64,000 bases of DNA from Desulfocarbo sp964620595 (GCA_964620595.1 CAZUHP010000003.1:83889-147888); one strand, 5' to 3'; shown: positions 33,562-41,517, counted from the stretch's first letter. Notes: generated by a model from the sequence alone, not told the origin. A program made the numbers and translations.

Positions 33562-33642
33562 GGCGACGGGGGGCGACGGGGGGGCGACGGGGGGCGACAG
33601 GGGGGCGACGGGCGGCGACGGGGGTGGTGACAAGGGGGGTGG
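33562..33642. repeat. G-rich minisatellite after the STAS gene
   Basis: Eight degenerate units of G-G-G-G-G-G-C-G-A-C type, the longest tract in the window. Confidence 0.8.
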
Positions 33643-33763
33643 CCCGTAGGGTTGGCCGGGCATGCCGGGCCGGGTAAGCAAGGCTAAACTGTTTTTTATC
33701 AATAGATTGACAGTGTTCAGTTGTACTAGGGACCACAGCGGCGCTACCTGATTCGTGTAATTC

Positions 33764-33791
33764 TTGCCTTAAATTTTGACTTTATTATAGT
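33764..33791 (+). promoter_or_regulatory. promoter of the cytochrome-MCP operon
   Basis: TTGCCT at 33764-33769, a 16-nt spacer and TATAGT at 33786-33791 in an AT-rich patch. It implies a leader of about 100 bases. Confidence 0.5.
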
Positions 33792-33899
33792 TTAACTTAA
33801 AGGAGCGTGCGGCCATCAGCATTGCATGTCCGCCCTGTCTCAGTCCGCCCTCCATTAGATGATCCCTTTTGCGTCATCTTCTAAAAAAGAGGCAGAGCC

Positions 33900-34385
33900 A
33901 TGTCCATGCCCTTACGCCGGTCCGTACTTTTTTCTATCCTCCTCGCCCTTGTCCTGGGGGCTGCGGCTTCGGTCGGAGTAGCGGCGGAGGCCAAGAAACA
34001 GGCCAGGTTCGTGGGGCCACAGGTGTGCAAGGAGTGCCACGAGGAGCAATACGAGAGCTACCACAAGTATGCCAAAAAGGCCCATTCCTTTAAGAGCGTG
34101 GCCGTGATGGCGGCAAAACTAACACCCCAGGAGCTGCAGGAATGCTACCAGTGCCACACCACCGGCCACGGCCGGCCGGGTGGGTTCGTATCCCTGGCAA
34201 AGACCCCGGACCTGAAGAACGTGAGCTGCGAATCCTGCCACGGACCGGGCAGCCTGCACGCCGAGAGTGAGAGCGCCGAGGACATCAAGGGCAAGCTGGA
34301 CATCCAGGACTGCCTGGGCTGCCACAACAAGGAACGGGTGGGGGCCTTCCGCTTCCGTCCCCTGATCTACGGAGGGGGGCATTGA
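33900..34385 (+). CDS. Tetrahaem cytochrome c554-like protein
   Basis: A 161-residue periplasmic cytochrome with a signal peptide (1-28) and four C-x-x-C-H sites at residues 43, 82, 110 and 138. The arrangement, with C-K-E-C-H near the start, H-T-T-G-H-G, and a C-E-S-C-H-G-P-G-S-L-H stretch, matches the cytochrome c554 family. It carries electrons in the periplasm. The last base of its stop codon is the first base of the next start (TGATG), so it is translationally coupled to a chemoreceptor that also has a haem site. It may be the redox partner or signal source for that receptor. Confidence 0.88.
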   Translation: MSMPLRRSVLFSILLALVLGAAASVGVAAEAKKQARFVGPQVCKECHEEQYESYHKYAKKAHSFKSVAVMAAKLTPQELQECYQCHTTGHGRPGGFVSLAKTPDLKNVSCESCHGPGSLHAESESAEDIKGKLDIQDCLGCHNKERVGAFRFRPLIYGGGH

Positions 34386-35878
34386 TGAAGCGCGTCACTT
34401 GGGGCTTGCAAGCCAAGGTAATCGTGGGCTTGGGTGTTTTGTTCGTGATCTTCTTCGGCGCTACCATCTGGTTCTGCATCTCCGACCTCCAGCGACGCAA
34501 CCAACAAGACATGCGCTACACGGCCACCCTTCTGGCCGACGCGGTGTACAACGGCCTCCTCTCGCCCATGACCATTGGCGACAGCCAGACCATCCGGCAG
34601 CAGATGGCCGACTTCAAGGAGAACCTCAAGGGGGTGGAGGTGTTGGTCTATGGCTTTGACGGCAAGGTGGCCTGCGCCTCGGACAAGGCCAAGACCCACA
34701 AGTCCCTTGCCCAGTTGGTTGGCTCCCAGGAGCTGAAAAAAAGCCTGGCCAGGCTCACCGGGCCCAAGGCGCCCTCTGCCGCCGAGTTCCGCGAAGAGTT
34801 GAAGGGACGCCGTTTCCTGACCATCATGCGGTCCATGCGCAACCAGAAGCGCTGTCACCACTGCCACGGCTCCAGCCGCCAGGTGCTGGGTGGAATAATG
34901 GTGCGCCTGGACATTGAAGACAATCTCCAGGCCCTGGCCGCCTCGGTCTACCGCAATATCGCCCTGGGGGTGGGGGGCGGGGTCATAACCATCGGTTTCC
35001 TCTTTCTGCTCATCGCCCGCCTGGTGGTGGGGCCCTTGCGCCGCATCATCTCGGTGCTGCGGGACAGCTCGGAATCCGTGGCCGCCGCCTCCCAGGAAAC
35101 TGCTTCCCTGTCCGAGCACCTGGCCGGGGGGGCCGCCCAGCAGGCCGAGGCCATCGTGGAGGTGACCGAGAACCTGGGCAAGGCGGCTGCCAACAGCCAG
35201 CAGACCTCCGAGCTTACTGCCGGCGCCAACGACCTCATGAACATCAACATCGAAAAATCGGCCAAGACCCTAAAGGCCCTGATCCAGCTCATGCGCAACA
35301 TGGCAAAGGTGGAGGAAGACGCCGAGCGCATCGGGGTGGTGATCAGGAAGATCGACGAGGTTGCCTTCCAGACCAACCTCCTGGCCCTGAACGCGGCGGT
35401 GGAGGCGGCCCGGGCCGGGGAGGCCGGGGCGGGCTTTGCCGTGGTGGCGGACGAGGTGCGCAACCTGGCCATACGCGCGGGCGAGGCCTCCCGGGATACC
35501 CAGGAACTCCTGGAGGGCATGGCCGTGCGGGTCAAGCAGGGTGGCGACGCCCTGCGCCTGGTGAGCGAGGACTTCGAGGGCATCGTGGAATCGGCCACGG
35601 TCATGGGCGAGAAGACCTACAACATCACCGAAGCCTCCAAGAACGTGGCCGAGGTGATCCAGGTGATCAACCGCGACATGGAGGAGCTGGAAAAGGCCAC
35701 CCAGAAGATCGCGCCGGACACCGAGGAGCTGGCGGTGAGTTCGCGCGAGCTCTCCAGCCAGGCCGAAACCGTGCAAGAGGTGGTGCGCGACCTGCGCAGC
35801 CTGCTGGAGGGCGGTAGTGCTGATGGCGATCAGCCCCGGCTCGCTCCCCGCAAGGAACAGTTGCTCCTGGAGCAATGA
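34385..35878 (+). CDS. Methyl-accepting chemotaxis protein with haem-c periplasmic domain
   Basis: A 497-residue chemoreceptor. Membrane helix 1 (12-32); periplasmic domain (33-190) with one haem motif C-H-H-C-H at 157-161; helix 2 (191-213); HAMP; then the cytoplasmic coiled coil with the conserved hairpin tip I-D-E-V-A-F-Q-T-N-L-L-A-L-N-A-A-V-E-A-A-R. It should bind CheA/CheW and steer swimming or another output according to redox state or a gas ligand, as in DcrA-like haem receptors of Desulfovibrio. ATG 34385 is preferred to the TTG at 34382; GGAGGGGGG precedes it. Coupled to the tetrahaem cytochrome gene. Confidence 0.92.
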   Translation: MKRVTWGLQAKVIVGLGVLFVIFFGATIWFCISDLQRRNQQDMRYTATLLADAVYNGLLSPMTIGDSQTIRQQMADFKENLKGVEVLVYGFDGKVACASDKAKTHKSLAQLVGSQELKKSLARLTGPKAPSAAEFREELKGRRFLTIMRSMRNQKRCHHCHGSSRQVLGGIMVRLDIEDNLQALAASVYRNIALGVGGGVITIGFLFLLIARLVVGPLRRIISVLRDSSESVAAASQETASLSEHLAGGAAQQAEAIVEVTENLGKAAANSQQTSELTAGANDLMNINIEKSAKTLKALIQLMRNMAKVEEDAERIGVVIRKIDEVAFQTNLLALNAAVEAARAGEAGAGFAVVADEVRNLAIRAGEASRDTQELLEGMAVRVKQGGDALRLVSEDFEGIVESATVMGEKTYNITEASKNVAEVIQVINRDMEELEKATQKIAPDTEELAVSSRELSSQAETVQEVVRDLRSLLEGGSADGDQPRLAPRKEQLLLEQ

Positions 35879-35901
35879 AAAGGCGCCCCGGCCGGGGCGC
35901 C
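35878..35901 (-). terminator. Palindromic terminator of the rubrerythrin gene
   Basis: Perfect 20-base palindrome at 35882-35901, with TTTT following on the minus strand (35881-35878). It also stands directly after the chemoreceptor stop and may stop both transcripts. Confidence 0.7.
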
Positions 35902-35926
35902 CTGGAGGCCGGGGCCTGGGCCCCTG

Positions 35927-36424
35927 CTAATCCACTTTTATGAAACGATCACCCTTGGCGTTGCAGACCGGGCAGCGCTCGGGGTGCTCCTTCTCAGAGG
36001 TGTAACCGCACACCGGGCACACCCAGTAGGGATACTCCTCCATGTCCTGGGAAAGCCCGTCCAGTACCTTCTGGTACAGCTCGGCGTGAATCTTCTCCAC
36101 CTCGTTGGCATAGGTGAAGGAGCGCTCCGCTTCCTTTTCGCCTTCCTCCTTGGCCGCGGCGATCATGCCCGGGTACATGTCCTGGAACTCGAAAGTCTCG
36201 CCGGATACCGCCGCCTTGAGGTTGTCCGCCGTGCTGGCGATCCCCTTGAGGGCGCGCAGGTGGTTGTGGGCGTGGATGGTCTCGGCCTCGGCCGCGGCCC
36301 GGAACATGCGGGCAGCCTGCGGGAAACCTTCCTCGTCGGCTTTCTTGGCAAAAGCCAGATACTTGCGGTTGGCCTGGGACTCGCCGGCAAAAGCGGCTTG
36401 CAGGTTTTCAGTGGTCTTACCCAT
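35927..36424 (-). CDS. Rubrerythrin
   Basis: A 165-residue non-haem iron peroxidase of anaerobes, reducing hydrogen peroxide in the cytosol. The four-helix di-iron domain carries G-E-S-Q-A-N (E15), E-A-E-T-I-H-A-H and E-K-I-H-A-E-L-Y. The C-terminal rubredoxin-like iron site has C136, C139, C151 and C154. Length and order are those of the short rubrerythrins. A good ribosome site (AGGAGG-like) precedes the ATG. The upstream promoter is overlapped by a PerR/Fur-like palindrome, consistent with peroxide control. Confidence 0.96.
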   Translation of the reverse strand: MGKTTENLQAAFAGESQANRKYLAFAKKADEEGFPQAARMFRAAAEAETIHAHNHLRALKGIASTADNLKAAVSGETFEFQDMYPGMIAAAKEEGEKEAERSFTYANEVEKIHAELYQKVLDGLSQDMEEYPYWVCPVCGYTSEKEHPERCPVCNAKGDRFIKVD

Positions 36425-36494
36425 GGTCTGGTTCCCCTCCTTTTGGAAGTATCAAGCACTTGGGGCGAAAAGGCGGGGTCCCGCCGCCCCATTT

Positions 36495-36511
36495 TTAGTA
36501 ATAATTACTAA
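36495..36511. promoter_or_regulatory. PerR/Fur-like operator of rubrerythrin
   Basis: Perfect 8-1-8 palindrome (TTAGTAAT, A, ATTACTAA), similar to the 7-1-7 PerR box. It lies directly downstream of the -10 box, where binding would block initiation. Confidence 0.6.
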
Positions 36512-36513
36512 TT

Positions 36514-36542
36514 AGGATAACAGAGACCTTTGAGGTCTGCAA
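36514..36542 (-). promoter_or_regulatory. promoter of rubrerythrin
   Basis: Minus strand: TTGCAG (36542-36537), a 17-nt spacer and TATCCT (36519-36514). A second palindrome, AGACCT-TTG-AGGTCT (36524-36538), fills the spacer. Confidence 0.6.
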
Positions 36543-36652
36543 TACCTAAAATTATGCGGCTTCCGGGCCGTGAGTGACAAGCCCGGCCCGGCTACGTATA
36601 GTCTTGTATAGAAGCCGATCCGCCTACCCCGCCCCCCAAACGGAGGTCGCCC

Positions 36653-37528
36653 ATGAGCCGCGGTTTATACCAGGATCCAGGAGCCTGGGTAGAGAGATTC
36701 ATCAAACGCCTGGTGGCCGACTCGCCCCGGAACACCCTGGGCCTGGATTCGGACGAGCCCGCCTGGGACGAGCCCCTGGTGGGCCTGGCCGCTGGCGACG
36801 ACCCCTTGTGGCAGGCCTGCCAGGACCACATCGGCGAGTTTCTGTGGACTCCCCAGGATATATTCAACCTGACCTATCCCCGCCACCCGGCCCAGCCCCA
36901 GGAACTGACGGTCATCTCCTGGGTGCTGCCCCAGACCAAGGCCACCCGGAGCGAGAACGCCGGCCAGACGGTCTATCCTTCCCGCCGCTGGGCCGGCGCC
37001 CGGGCTGCGGGCGAGGCGTTCAACGTGGAGTTGCGCCGGATTTTGGCCGACACCCTCAAGGTGCAGGGCGTGCTGGCGGTGGCCCCCCTGCTCTCGCCCC
37101 TTTGGGGCTGGCGGGAGTCGGCCAAGCACGGATTCGCCTCCAACTGGTCCGAGCGCCACGCCGCCCACATCGCCGGCCTGGGCACCTTTGGCCTGTGCGA
37201 CGGCCTCATCACCCCCAAGGGCAAGGCCGTGCGCCTGGGCTCGGTGGTGGCCCGCCTGGAGGCCCCGGCCACCCCCCGGCCCTATGAGGGCATCCATGAC
37301 TACTGCCTTTTCTATTCCCAGGGCAATTGCGGCAAGTGCATCCCCCGCTGCCCGGTGGGGGCCCTGAGCCAGGAGGGCCACGACAAAACCGCCTGCAAGC
37401 GGCACGTGATGGGCACCTGCTCGGCTTACATAGAAAAGAACTATGGTTTCAAGGTGGAGGCCTGCGGCCTGTGCCAGGTGGCGGTTCCCTGCATGGACCA
37501 CCTGCCTGCCAGGGAAGAAGGGGATTAA
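36653..37528 (+). CDS. QueG-like (epoxyqueuosine-reductase family) 4Fe-4S protein
   Basis: A 291-residue iron-sulfur protein related to epoxyqueuosine reductase and the iron-sulfur half of reductive dehalogenases. Ferredoxin motif N-C-G-K-C-I-P-R-C-P near residue 225 and a second cysteine set (C-K-R near 244 and A-C-G-L-C-Q-V-A-V-P-C near 270). H-A-A-H-I-A-G-L-G-T-F-G is the conserved central stretch of the family. It is shorter than QueG (about 350-380), and the second cluster is atypical, so it may be a paralogue with another role rather than the tRNA enzyme. ACGGAGG precedes the ATG at 36653. Monocistronic. Confidence 0.7.
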   Translation: MSRGLYQDPGAWVERFIKRLVADSPRNTLGLDSDEPAWDEPLVGLAAGDDPLWQACQDHIGEFLWTPQDIFNLTYPRHPAQPQELTVISWVLPQTKATRSENAGQTVYPSRRWAGARAAGEAFNVELRRILADTLKVQGVLAVAPLLSPLWGWRESAKHGFASNWSERHAAHIAGLGTFGLCDGLITPKGKAVRLGSVVARLEAPATPRPYEGIHDYCLFYSQGNCGKCIPRCPVGALSQEGHDKTACKRHVMGTCSAYIEKNYGFKVEACGLCQVAVPCMDHLPAREEGD

Positions 37529-37691
37529 GGCCCAAGCCCCGGCCGCCTGGGAGCGGCGGCCAGGGTCCGGTTTCCTTTTCGGGCCGGCCGGGGCGGGGAG
37601 CCGGGGAGCGCACCCGCCGAGATCCTGGCCGAACCTTGGGCTCAGGGCCTGGTGGCCCTGGAGCAGAGAGACTTTTCGCCGCGGCGGTTCC

Positions 37692-38264
37692 CTAAACCGC
37701 CCGGAAGCGCCACAAGCACCACAGGTCGTCGCGGGTGCGGTCCGGCGGGCAGGACACCGTCTCCAGCTTTATGTTGGGGTTGCACTCCTTGGTGAAGGCC
37801 TCCAGGTAGCCCTCGCGCACCAGGCGGCAGGGATGGGGCTCCAGGCCCTTGTCCAGGCGGATGAGCTGGGTGCGGCACTTGATCACGCTGAAGAAGACCG
37901 AGCCGTCCTCTTCCACCCCGAATTCCTTTACTTCGTGGCTCACCGCCCAGGAGGTGTGCCGCAGGATCCAGAGCACCTGGGCCGGGTCGGGCTCCTCTAT
38001 GCCCAAGAACCGCTTGATCTCCCGCGCCTCCACCTTGCCCATGTAGCGCCAGCATTCCGCGTCCACCTCGGTGGCCTCGTCCATGTCGTGGCGCTTTTCG
38101 ATGCCCAGGAAGTACAGGCCGTCCACCCGCCAGATGTTCTTGATCTGCATGAAGATGTACTTGTAGAGCTGCTCGCGGTCCATGCGGTCGAACATCTCGC
38201 GGTCCACCTGGGGGATGTTGGCGGCGGTTCCCTGGCCGTGGGGCTTGTGAGCGGGGTCTGTCAT
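37692..38264 (-). CDS. Conserved cysteine-containing protein, DUF6125-like
   Basis: A 190-residue cytosolic protein of unknown function. The first half is helical and charged (F-L-G-I-E-K-R-H-D-M-D-E-A-T-E-V-D). The second half has scattered conserved cysteines (K-C-R-T-Q, H-P-C-R-L, E-C-N-P, S-C-P-P-D, W-C-L-W) that could bind a metal. The pattern matches my memory of DUF6125 proteins of anaerobes and archaea. The start at 38264 has GGAGG five bases upstream; the frame is open to 38339. It is divergent from the tetR gene and could fall under the same regulator. Confidence 0.65.
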   Translation of the reverse strand: MTDPAHKPHGQGTAANIPQVDREMFDRMDREQLYKYIFMQIKNIWRVDGLYFLGIEKRHDMDEATEVDAECWRYMGKVEAREIKRFLGIEEPDPAQVLWILRHTSWAVSHEVKEFGVEEDGSVFFSVIKCRTQLIRLDKGLEPHPCRLVREGYLEAFTKECNPNIKLETVSCPPDRTRDDLWCLWRFRAV

Positions 38265-38358
38265 GGCTGCCTCCAGGAACTGGGGAATGTGAGCGGGCAA
38301 GAGTGAAATCACCATAGACCGTAGGCCAATACTCGTCAAGCCCGCGGGCAGGCGGTGG

Positions 38359-38388
38359 TTGACATCGCCGGCCAGGCCGGGCCATGAT
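38359..38388 (+). promoter_or_regulatory. promoter of tetR
   Basis: TTGACA at 38359-38364, an 18-nt spacer and CATGAT at 38383-38388. The -10 box lies inside the palindrome at 38384. Confidence 0.55.
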
Positions 38389-38409
38389 TTGACCCGGAGG
38401 TCAAATCAT
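38384..38409. promoter_or_regulatory. Perfect operator palindrome over RBS and start of tetR
   Basis: Two 11-base arms (ATGATTTGACC at 38384-38394, GGTCAAATCAT at 38399-38409) around CGGA. It overlaps the -10, contains the GGAGG ribosome site in its centre and runs into the ATG at 38408, an arrangement expected for TetR autorepression. As RNA the hairpin would also hide the ribosome site. Confidence 0.75.
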
Positions 38410-39046
38410 GAGGGAAACCCTCAAGGGGCGCCACCAGAAGCGCCGCGCCCGGGTGGAGCAACGGCTTCTGGAGGAGGGCCTCAGGCTCATGGGCGCGAAA
38501 GGCGTGCACGCCTGCAAGGTGGAGGAGGTCACCAGGGCCGCCGGCGTGGGCAAGGGGACTTTTTTCACCCATTTTGCCTCCAAAGAGGACTTCGTGGTCC
38601 GCCTGGTGGACCAGGTGCTCGGCGACCTGGCCCGGCGCGTGCGGCCGGTGGGGCTGGCGCCGGCCGACGCCGAGTCCCTGTTGGCCGGGGTGGGCGCGGT
38701 GCACCTGCGCTTTTTCCAGCTCCGGCCCGAGGCCGCGGCTCTGATTACCGAGGCCTGCGGCCTGGGCAAGGACACGCCCGCCGGAGAACGGGCCGCCGCC
38801 CGCCTGGCCCAGCACCTGGAGCTGGTGACCGAGATGGTGGCCCCGGCCGGCGAGCAACTGGGCTGGCCCGGCGAGCACATGCGCGAGCTGGCGCTCATGC
38901 TGGTGGCCAGCAGCCTGGGCTTCTTCTGGTTCGGCCGGCCCTTGAACCTGGGCCACGACACTCCCATGGCGCTCTTGGACCGCCTGGGCCGGGTTCTGGC
39001 CCGGGGGCTCGCCGGCGGCGGGGGGGCGGGGGCGGGGGCGGTTTGA
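38408..39046 (+). CDS. TetR/AcrR-family transcriptional regulator
   Basis: A 212-residue repressor. N-terminal helix-turn-helix (residues 15-62) with V-E-E-V-T-R-A-A-G-V-G-K-G-T-F-F-T-H-F, followed by a helical ligand-binding domain. The C-terminus ends in a Gly/Ala run (G-G-G-G-A-G-A-G-A) encoded by a G-rich tract at 39014-39042. The operator palindrome at its own start indicates autorepression. The exported hydratase-family gene begins 32 bases after the stop and is likely in the same operon, so its substrate or a related compound may be the inducer. Confidence 0.9.
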   Translation: MRETLKGRHQKRRARVEQRLLEEGLRLMGAKGVHACKVEEVTRAAGVGKGTFFTHFASKEDFVVRLVDQVLGDLARRVRPVGLAPADAESLLAGVGAVHLRFFQLRPEAAALITEACGLGKDTPAGERAAARLAQHLELVTEMVAPAGEQLGWPGEHMRELALMLVASSLGFFWFGRPLNLGHDTPMALLDRLGRVLARGLAGGGGAGAGAV

Positions 39047-39078
39047 TTAGTGCTACCAACTCAAGAGGAGGGAAACCC

Positions 39079-39918
39079 ATGAAACGCAGACTTTTGCAGG
39101 CTGGCTTGCTCCTGGCGCTGGTGGCCCTGCCGGCCCTGGCCCTGGCCGGCCTCACCGGCAAGGTGGCCAAGCAGCTCAGCGACAACTACCGGGCGGGCAA
39201 GGCTCACCCCCTGCCCTCCGGCCTCATCAAGAACCTGGACGAGCGGGGCGCCTACGAGGTGCAGGGCCTCTACGTGGCCAATCTCCTGAAGGCGGGCGAC
39301 GAGGTGGTGGGCTACAAGGCCGGCCTCACCAGCAAGCCGGCCCAGAAGAAGTTCGGGGCCAAGGGTCCCATCACCGGCGTGCTGCTCAAGTCCATGGAGC
39401 ACAAGGGCGGGGTAGTCGACACCAAGGGCTACCAGCGCTGCATGCTGGAAGTGGAGATCGGCTACCTCCTGGGCAAGGACGTGACCGGCCCGGTGACCCC
39501 GGAAACCGTGAAGTCCTACGTGGCCAAGGTCATGCCCGCGGTGGAGGTGCCGGACATCCCCTTTGCTTCCTTGAAGGGCCTCATCCCGGCCGACCTGGTG
39601 GCCATCAACGTGGGCGCGCGGGGTTACGTGCTGGGCAAGCCGGTTGATCCCAAGGCGGTGAAGGTGAACGCGGTCACCGGCAAGCTGGTCTGGAACGGTA
39701 AGGACCTGGGCAAGCCGGTGCCCGCCCGGGCGGCCCTGGGCGACCAGTGGAAGGCCCTGGCCTGGACCATCAACAACGTGCGCAAGCACGGCGGCCTGGT
39801 CAAGAAGGGCATGTTCATCATCACCGGCTCCTTGGGGCCGCTGCGCCCGGGCAAGCCCGGTTCCTACAAGGCGGTGTACACCGGCGGTCTGGGCGAGATA
39901 GCCTTCACGGTCAAGTAG
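39079..39918 (+). CDS. Exported 2-oxopent-4-enoate hydratase/FAH-family protein
   Basis: A 279-residue protein of the 2-keto-4-pentenoate hydratase (MhpD) / fumarylacetoacetate hydrolase superfamily: V-G-Y-K-A-G-L-T-S-K, M-L-E-V-E-I-G-Y-L-L and the final G-S-L-G-P-L-R-P-G-K-P-G-S-Y match the fold's metal site and end motif. The odd point is a clear Sec signal peptide (M-K-R-R-L-L-Q-A-G-L-L-L-A-L-V-A-L-P-A-L-A-L-A), although the classical enzymes are cytosolic steps of aromatic degradation. It may act on a periplasmic keto-acid or bind a ligand rather than catalyse. AGAGGAGG precedes the ATG. Probably controlled by the preceding TetR. Confidence 0.75.
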   Translation: MKRRLLQAGLLLALVALPALALAGLTGKVAKQLSDNYRAGKAHPLPSGLIKNLDERGAYEVQGLYVANLLKAGDEVVGYKAGLTSKPAQKKFGAKGPITGVLLKSMEHKGGVVDTKGYQRCMLEVEIGYLLGKDVTGPVTPETVKSYVAKVMPAVEVPDIPFASLKGLIPADLVAINVGARGYVLGKPVDPKAVKVNAVTGKLVWNGKDLGKPVPARAALGDQWKALAWTINNVRKHGGLVKKGMFIITGSLGPLRPGKPGSYKAVYTGGLGEIAFTVK

Positions 39919-39936
39919 CCCGCGCGGCTGAAGCGC

Positions 39937-39980
39937 AAAAAAGGCGGGCCCCGGCTTCGCGCCGGGGCCCGCGCCTTTTG
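39937..39980. terminator. Bidirectional terminator
   Basis: Perfect 12-bp stem (39944-39955 with 39961-39972, five-base loop), TTTT on the plus side and six A (T on the minus strand) on the left. It ends both the hydratase-like gene and pyk. Confidence 0.85.
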
Positions 39981-39989
39981 GGGGCGGGC

Positions 39990-41423
39990 TCAGCCGTCCA
40001 TCTCGATGACCTTGACCAGGTTGGTGGTGCCGGGGGTGCCGGAGGGCACGCCGGCGGTGATGATGAGCCGGTCCCCGGGCCCGGCCAGGCCCTTGCCCGC
40101 CACCCAGGCCCGGGTCATGGAGAACATCTCGTCGGTGTCGTCGTAGCGGGGGATCAGGGCCGGTATCACCCCCCAGGAGAGGTTCAACTGCCGGCAGGTG
40201 GCGAGGGAGGGGGTCATGCCCACCACGGTGAAGCGGCTGCGGTAGCGGGCGATGAGCCGGGCGGTGTTGCCGCTGGTGGTGGATGCCACGATGGCCGCGG
40301 GCCGCAGGTCCTCGGCCAGCCAGCAGGCCGCGCGGCTGATGGCCGCCTCGGTCAAGGGCAGAAGTTCGCTGAAGTCCTCCTTGAGGAAGGGCTTGGCATC
40401 CAGGCTGGGCTCGGTGGCCCGGGCGATGCTGTCCAGCACCTTGACCGCCTGCACGGGATAGGAGCCCATGGCGCTCTCCTCGGAGAGCATCACTGCGTCG
40501 GTGCCGTCCAGGATGGCGTTGGCCACGTCGGTGGCCTCGGCCCGGGTGGGGCGGGGGTTGTCTATCATGGAGCGCAGCATCTGGGTGGCGGTGATGACCA
40601 CCCTGCCCGCCCGGCGCGCCTGCTGGATGATGTGCTTCTGGATGATGGGCACCTGGGCCAAGGGCATCTCCACCCCCAGGTCTCCCCGCGCCACCATCAC
40701 CCCGTCCACCATGGCCAGGATCTGGGGTATGCGTTGCAGCGCCTCGGGCTTTTCGATCTTGGCGATGAGCAGGGGCCGCGGCGAGGCGTGGTTGATCATC
40801 TCCAGCACCGGCGCCAGGTCGTCCTCGTGGCGCACGAAGCTGAGGGCCACGAAATCCACCCCCTCCCTGAGCCCCATCTCCAGGTCGGCCCGGTCCTTTT
40901 CGGTGAAGGTGGGGATGCGCAGGGAGCTGGTGGGCAGGTTCACGCCCTTGTGGGAGGTGATGGTGCCGCCCACCACCACCTTGCAGGTGATGCGGCCCTC
41001 CTGCTTCTCCTTCACCTTCAGCTCCACCAGGCCGTCGGCCAGGAGTATGCGGTCGCCCTGGTTCACGTCCTCCCACAGGTAGGGGTAGTTGACCGGCAGC
41101 TCGTCACCCTCGGCCGAGTCCCCGGAAAACAGGACCACCTCCTGGCCGGATTCCAGTTCCCGGGGATCGGTGGCGATCTTGCCCAGGCGTATCTTGGGCC
41201 CGGCCAGGTCCTGGAGGATGCCTATCTCCCGGCCCAGCTTCTTGCCTATGCGGCGCAGTTGGCTGATGGTGTGGGCATGGCTGGCGTGGTCGCCGTGGGA
41301 GAAATTGAGCCGCGCCACGTCCATGCCCGCCTGGACCATGCGGGTCATCACCTCTTCTTCCTGGCTGGCAGGACCCATGGTGCAGACGATCTTGGTCTTG
41401 CGACGCTCGGCCAGTGAACTCAT
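39990..41423 (-). CDS. pyk: Pyruvate kinase
   Basis: A 477-residue glycolytic enzyme making pyruvate and ATP from phosphoenolpyruvate and ADP. N-terminal K-T-K-I-V-C-T-M-G-P-A-S, substrate loop N-F-S-H-G-D-H, and the signature I-A-K-I-E-K-P-E with the catalytic lysine. M-V-A-R-G-D-L-G-V-E-M carries metal and phosphate ligands. C-terminal regulatory domain present, full length. The frame begins at 41429, but the second ATG (41423) fits better because GGGAGG is only one base from the first. Monocistronic. Confidence 0.96.
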   Translation of the reverse strand: MSSLAERRKTKIVCTMGPASQEEEVMTRMVQAGMDVARLNFSHGDHASHAHTISQLRRIGKKLGREIGILQDLAGPKIRLGKIATDPRELESGQEVVLFSGDSAEGDELPVNYPYLWEDVNQGDRILLADGLVELKVKEKQEGRITCKVVVGGTITSHKGVNLPTSSLRIPTFTEKDRADLEMGLREGVDFVALSFVRHEDDLAPVLEMINHASPRPLLIAKIEKPEALQRIPQILAMVDGVMVARGDLGVEMPLAQVPIIQKHIIQQARRAGRVVITATQMLRSMIDNPRPTRAEATDVANAILDGTDAVMLSEESAMGSYPVQAVKVLDSIARATEPSLDAKPFLKEDFSELLPLTEAAISRAACWLAEDLRPAAIVASTTSGNTARLIARYRSRFTVVGMTPSLATCRQLNLSWGVIPALIPRYDDTDEMFSMTRAWVAGKGLAGPGDRLIITAGVPSGTPGTTNLVKVIEMDG

Positions 41424-41491
41424 GAGCATGCCTCCCTTGGGGTGGTTCGGGGCTTGGCCCTGGCCCTATTACAGCATAACCCATGCGCCGC

Positions 41492-41517
41492 CCCCCGGCC
41501 CAGGCCCGGGCCGGGGG
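41492..41517. terminator. GC hairpin between pyk and the receiver-TPR gene
   Basis: Perfect 10-bp stem (41492-41501 with 41508-41517, six-base loop) without a T-run, downstream of the minus-strand receiver-TPR gene. Confidence 0.4.

Larger units (their letters stand above)
33547..33899. other. Gene-free 353-base stretch
   Basis: It holds the G-rich minisatellite (33562-33642), then an unusually AT-rich region (about 33680-33800) with the promoter at 33764, and a small hairpin AGATGA/TCATCT (33857-33862 with 33874-33879) just upstream of the cytochrome start. No coding frame or RNA gene is recognisable. Confidence 0.7.
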
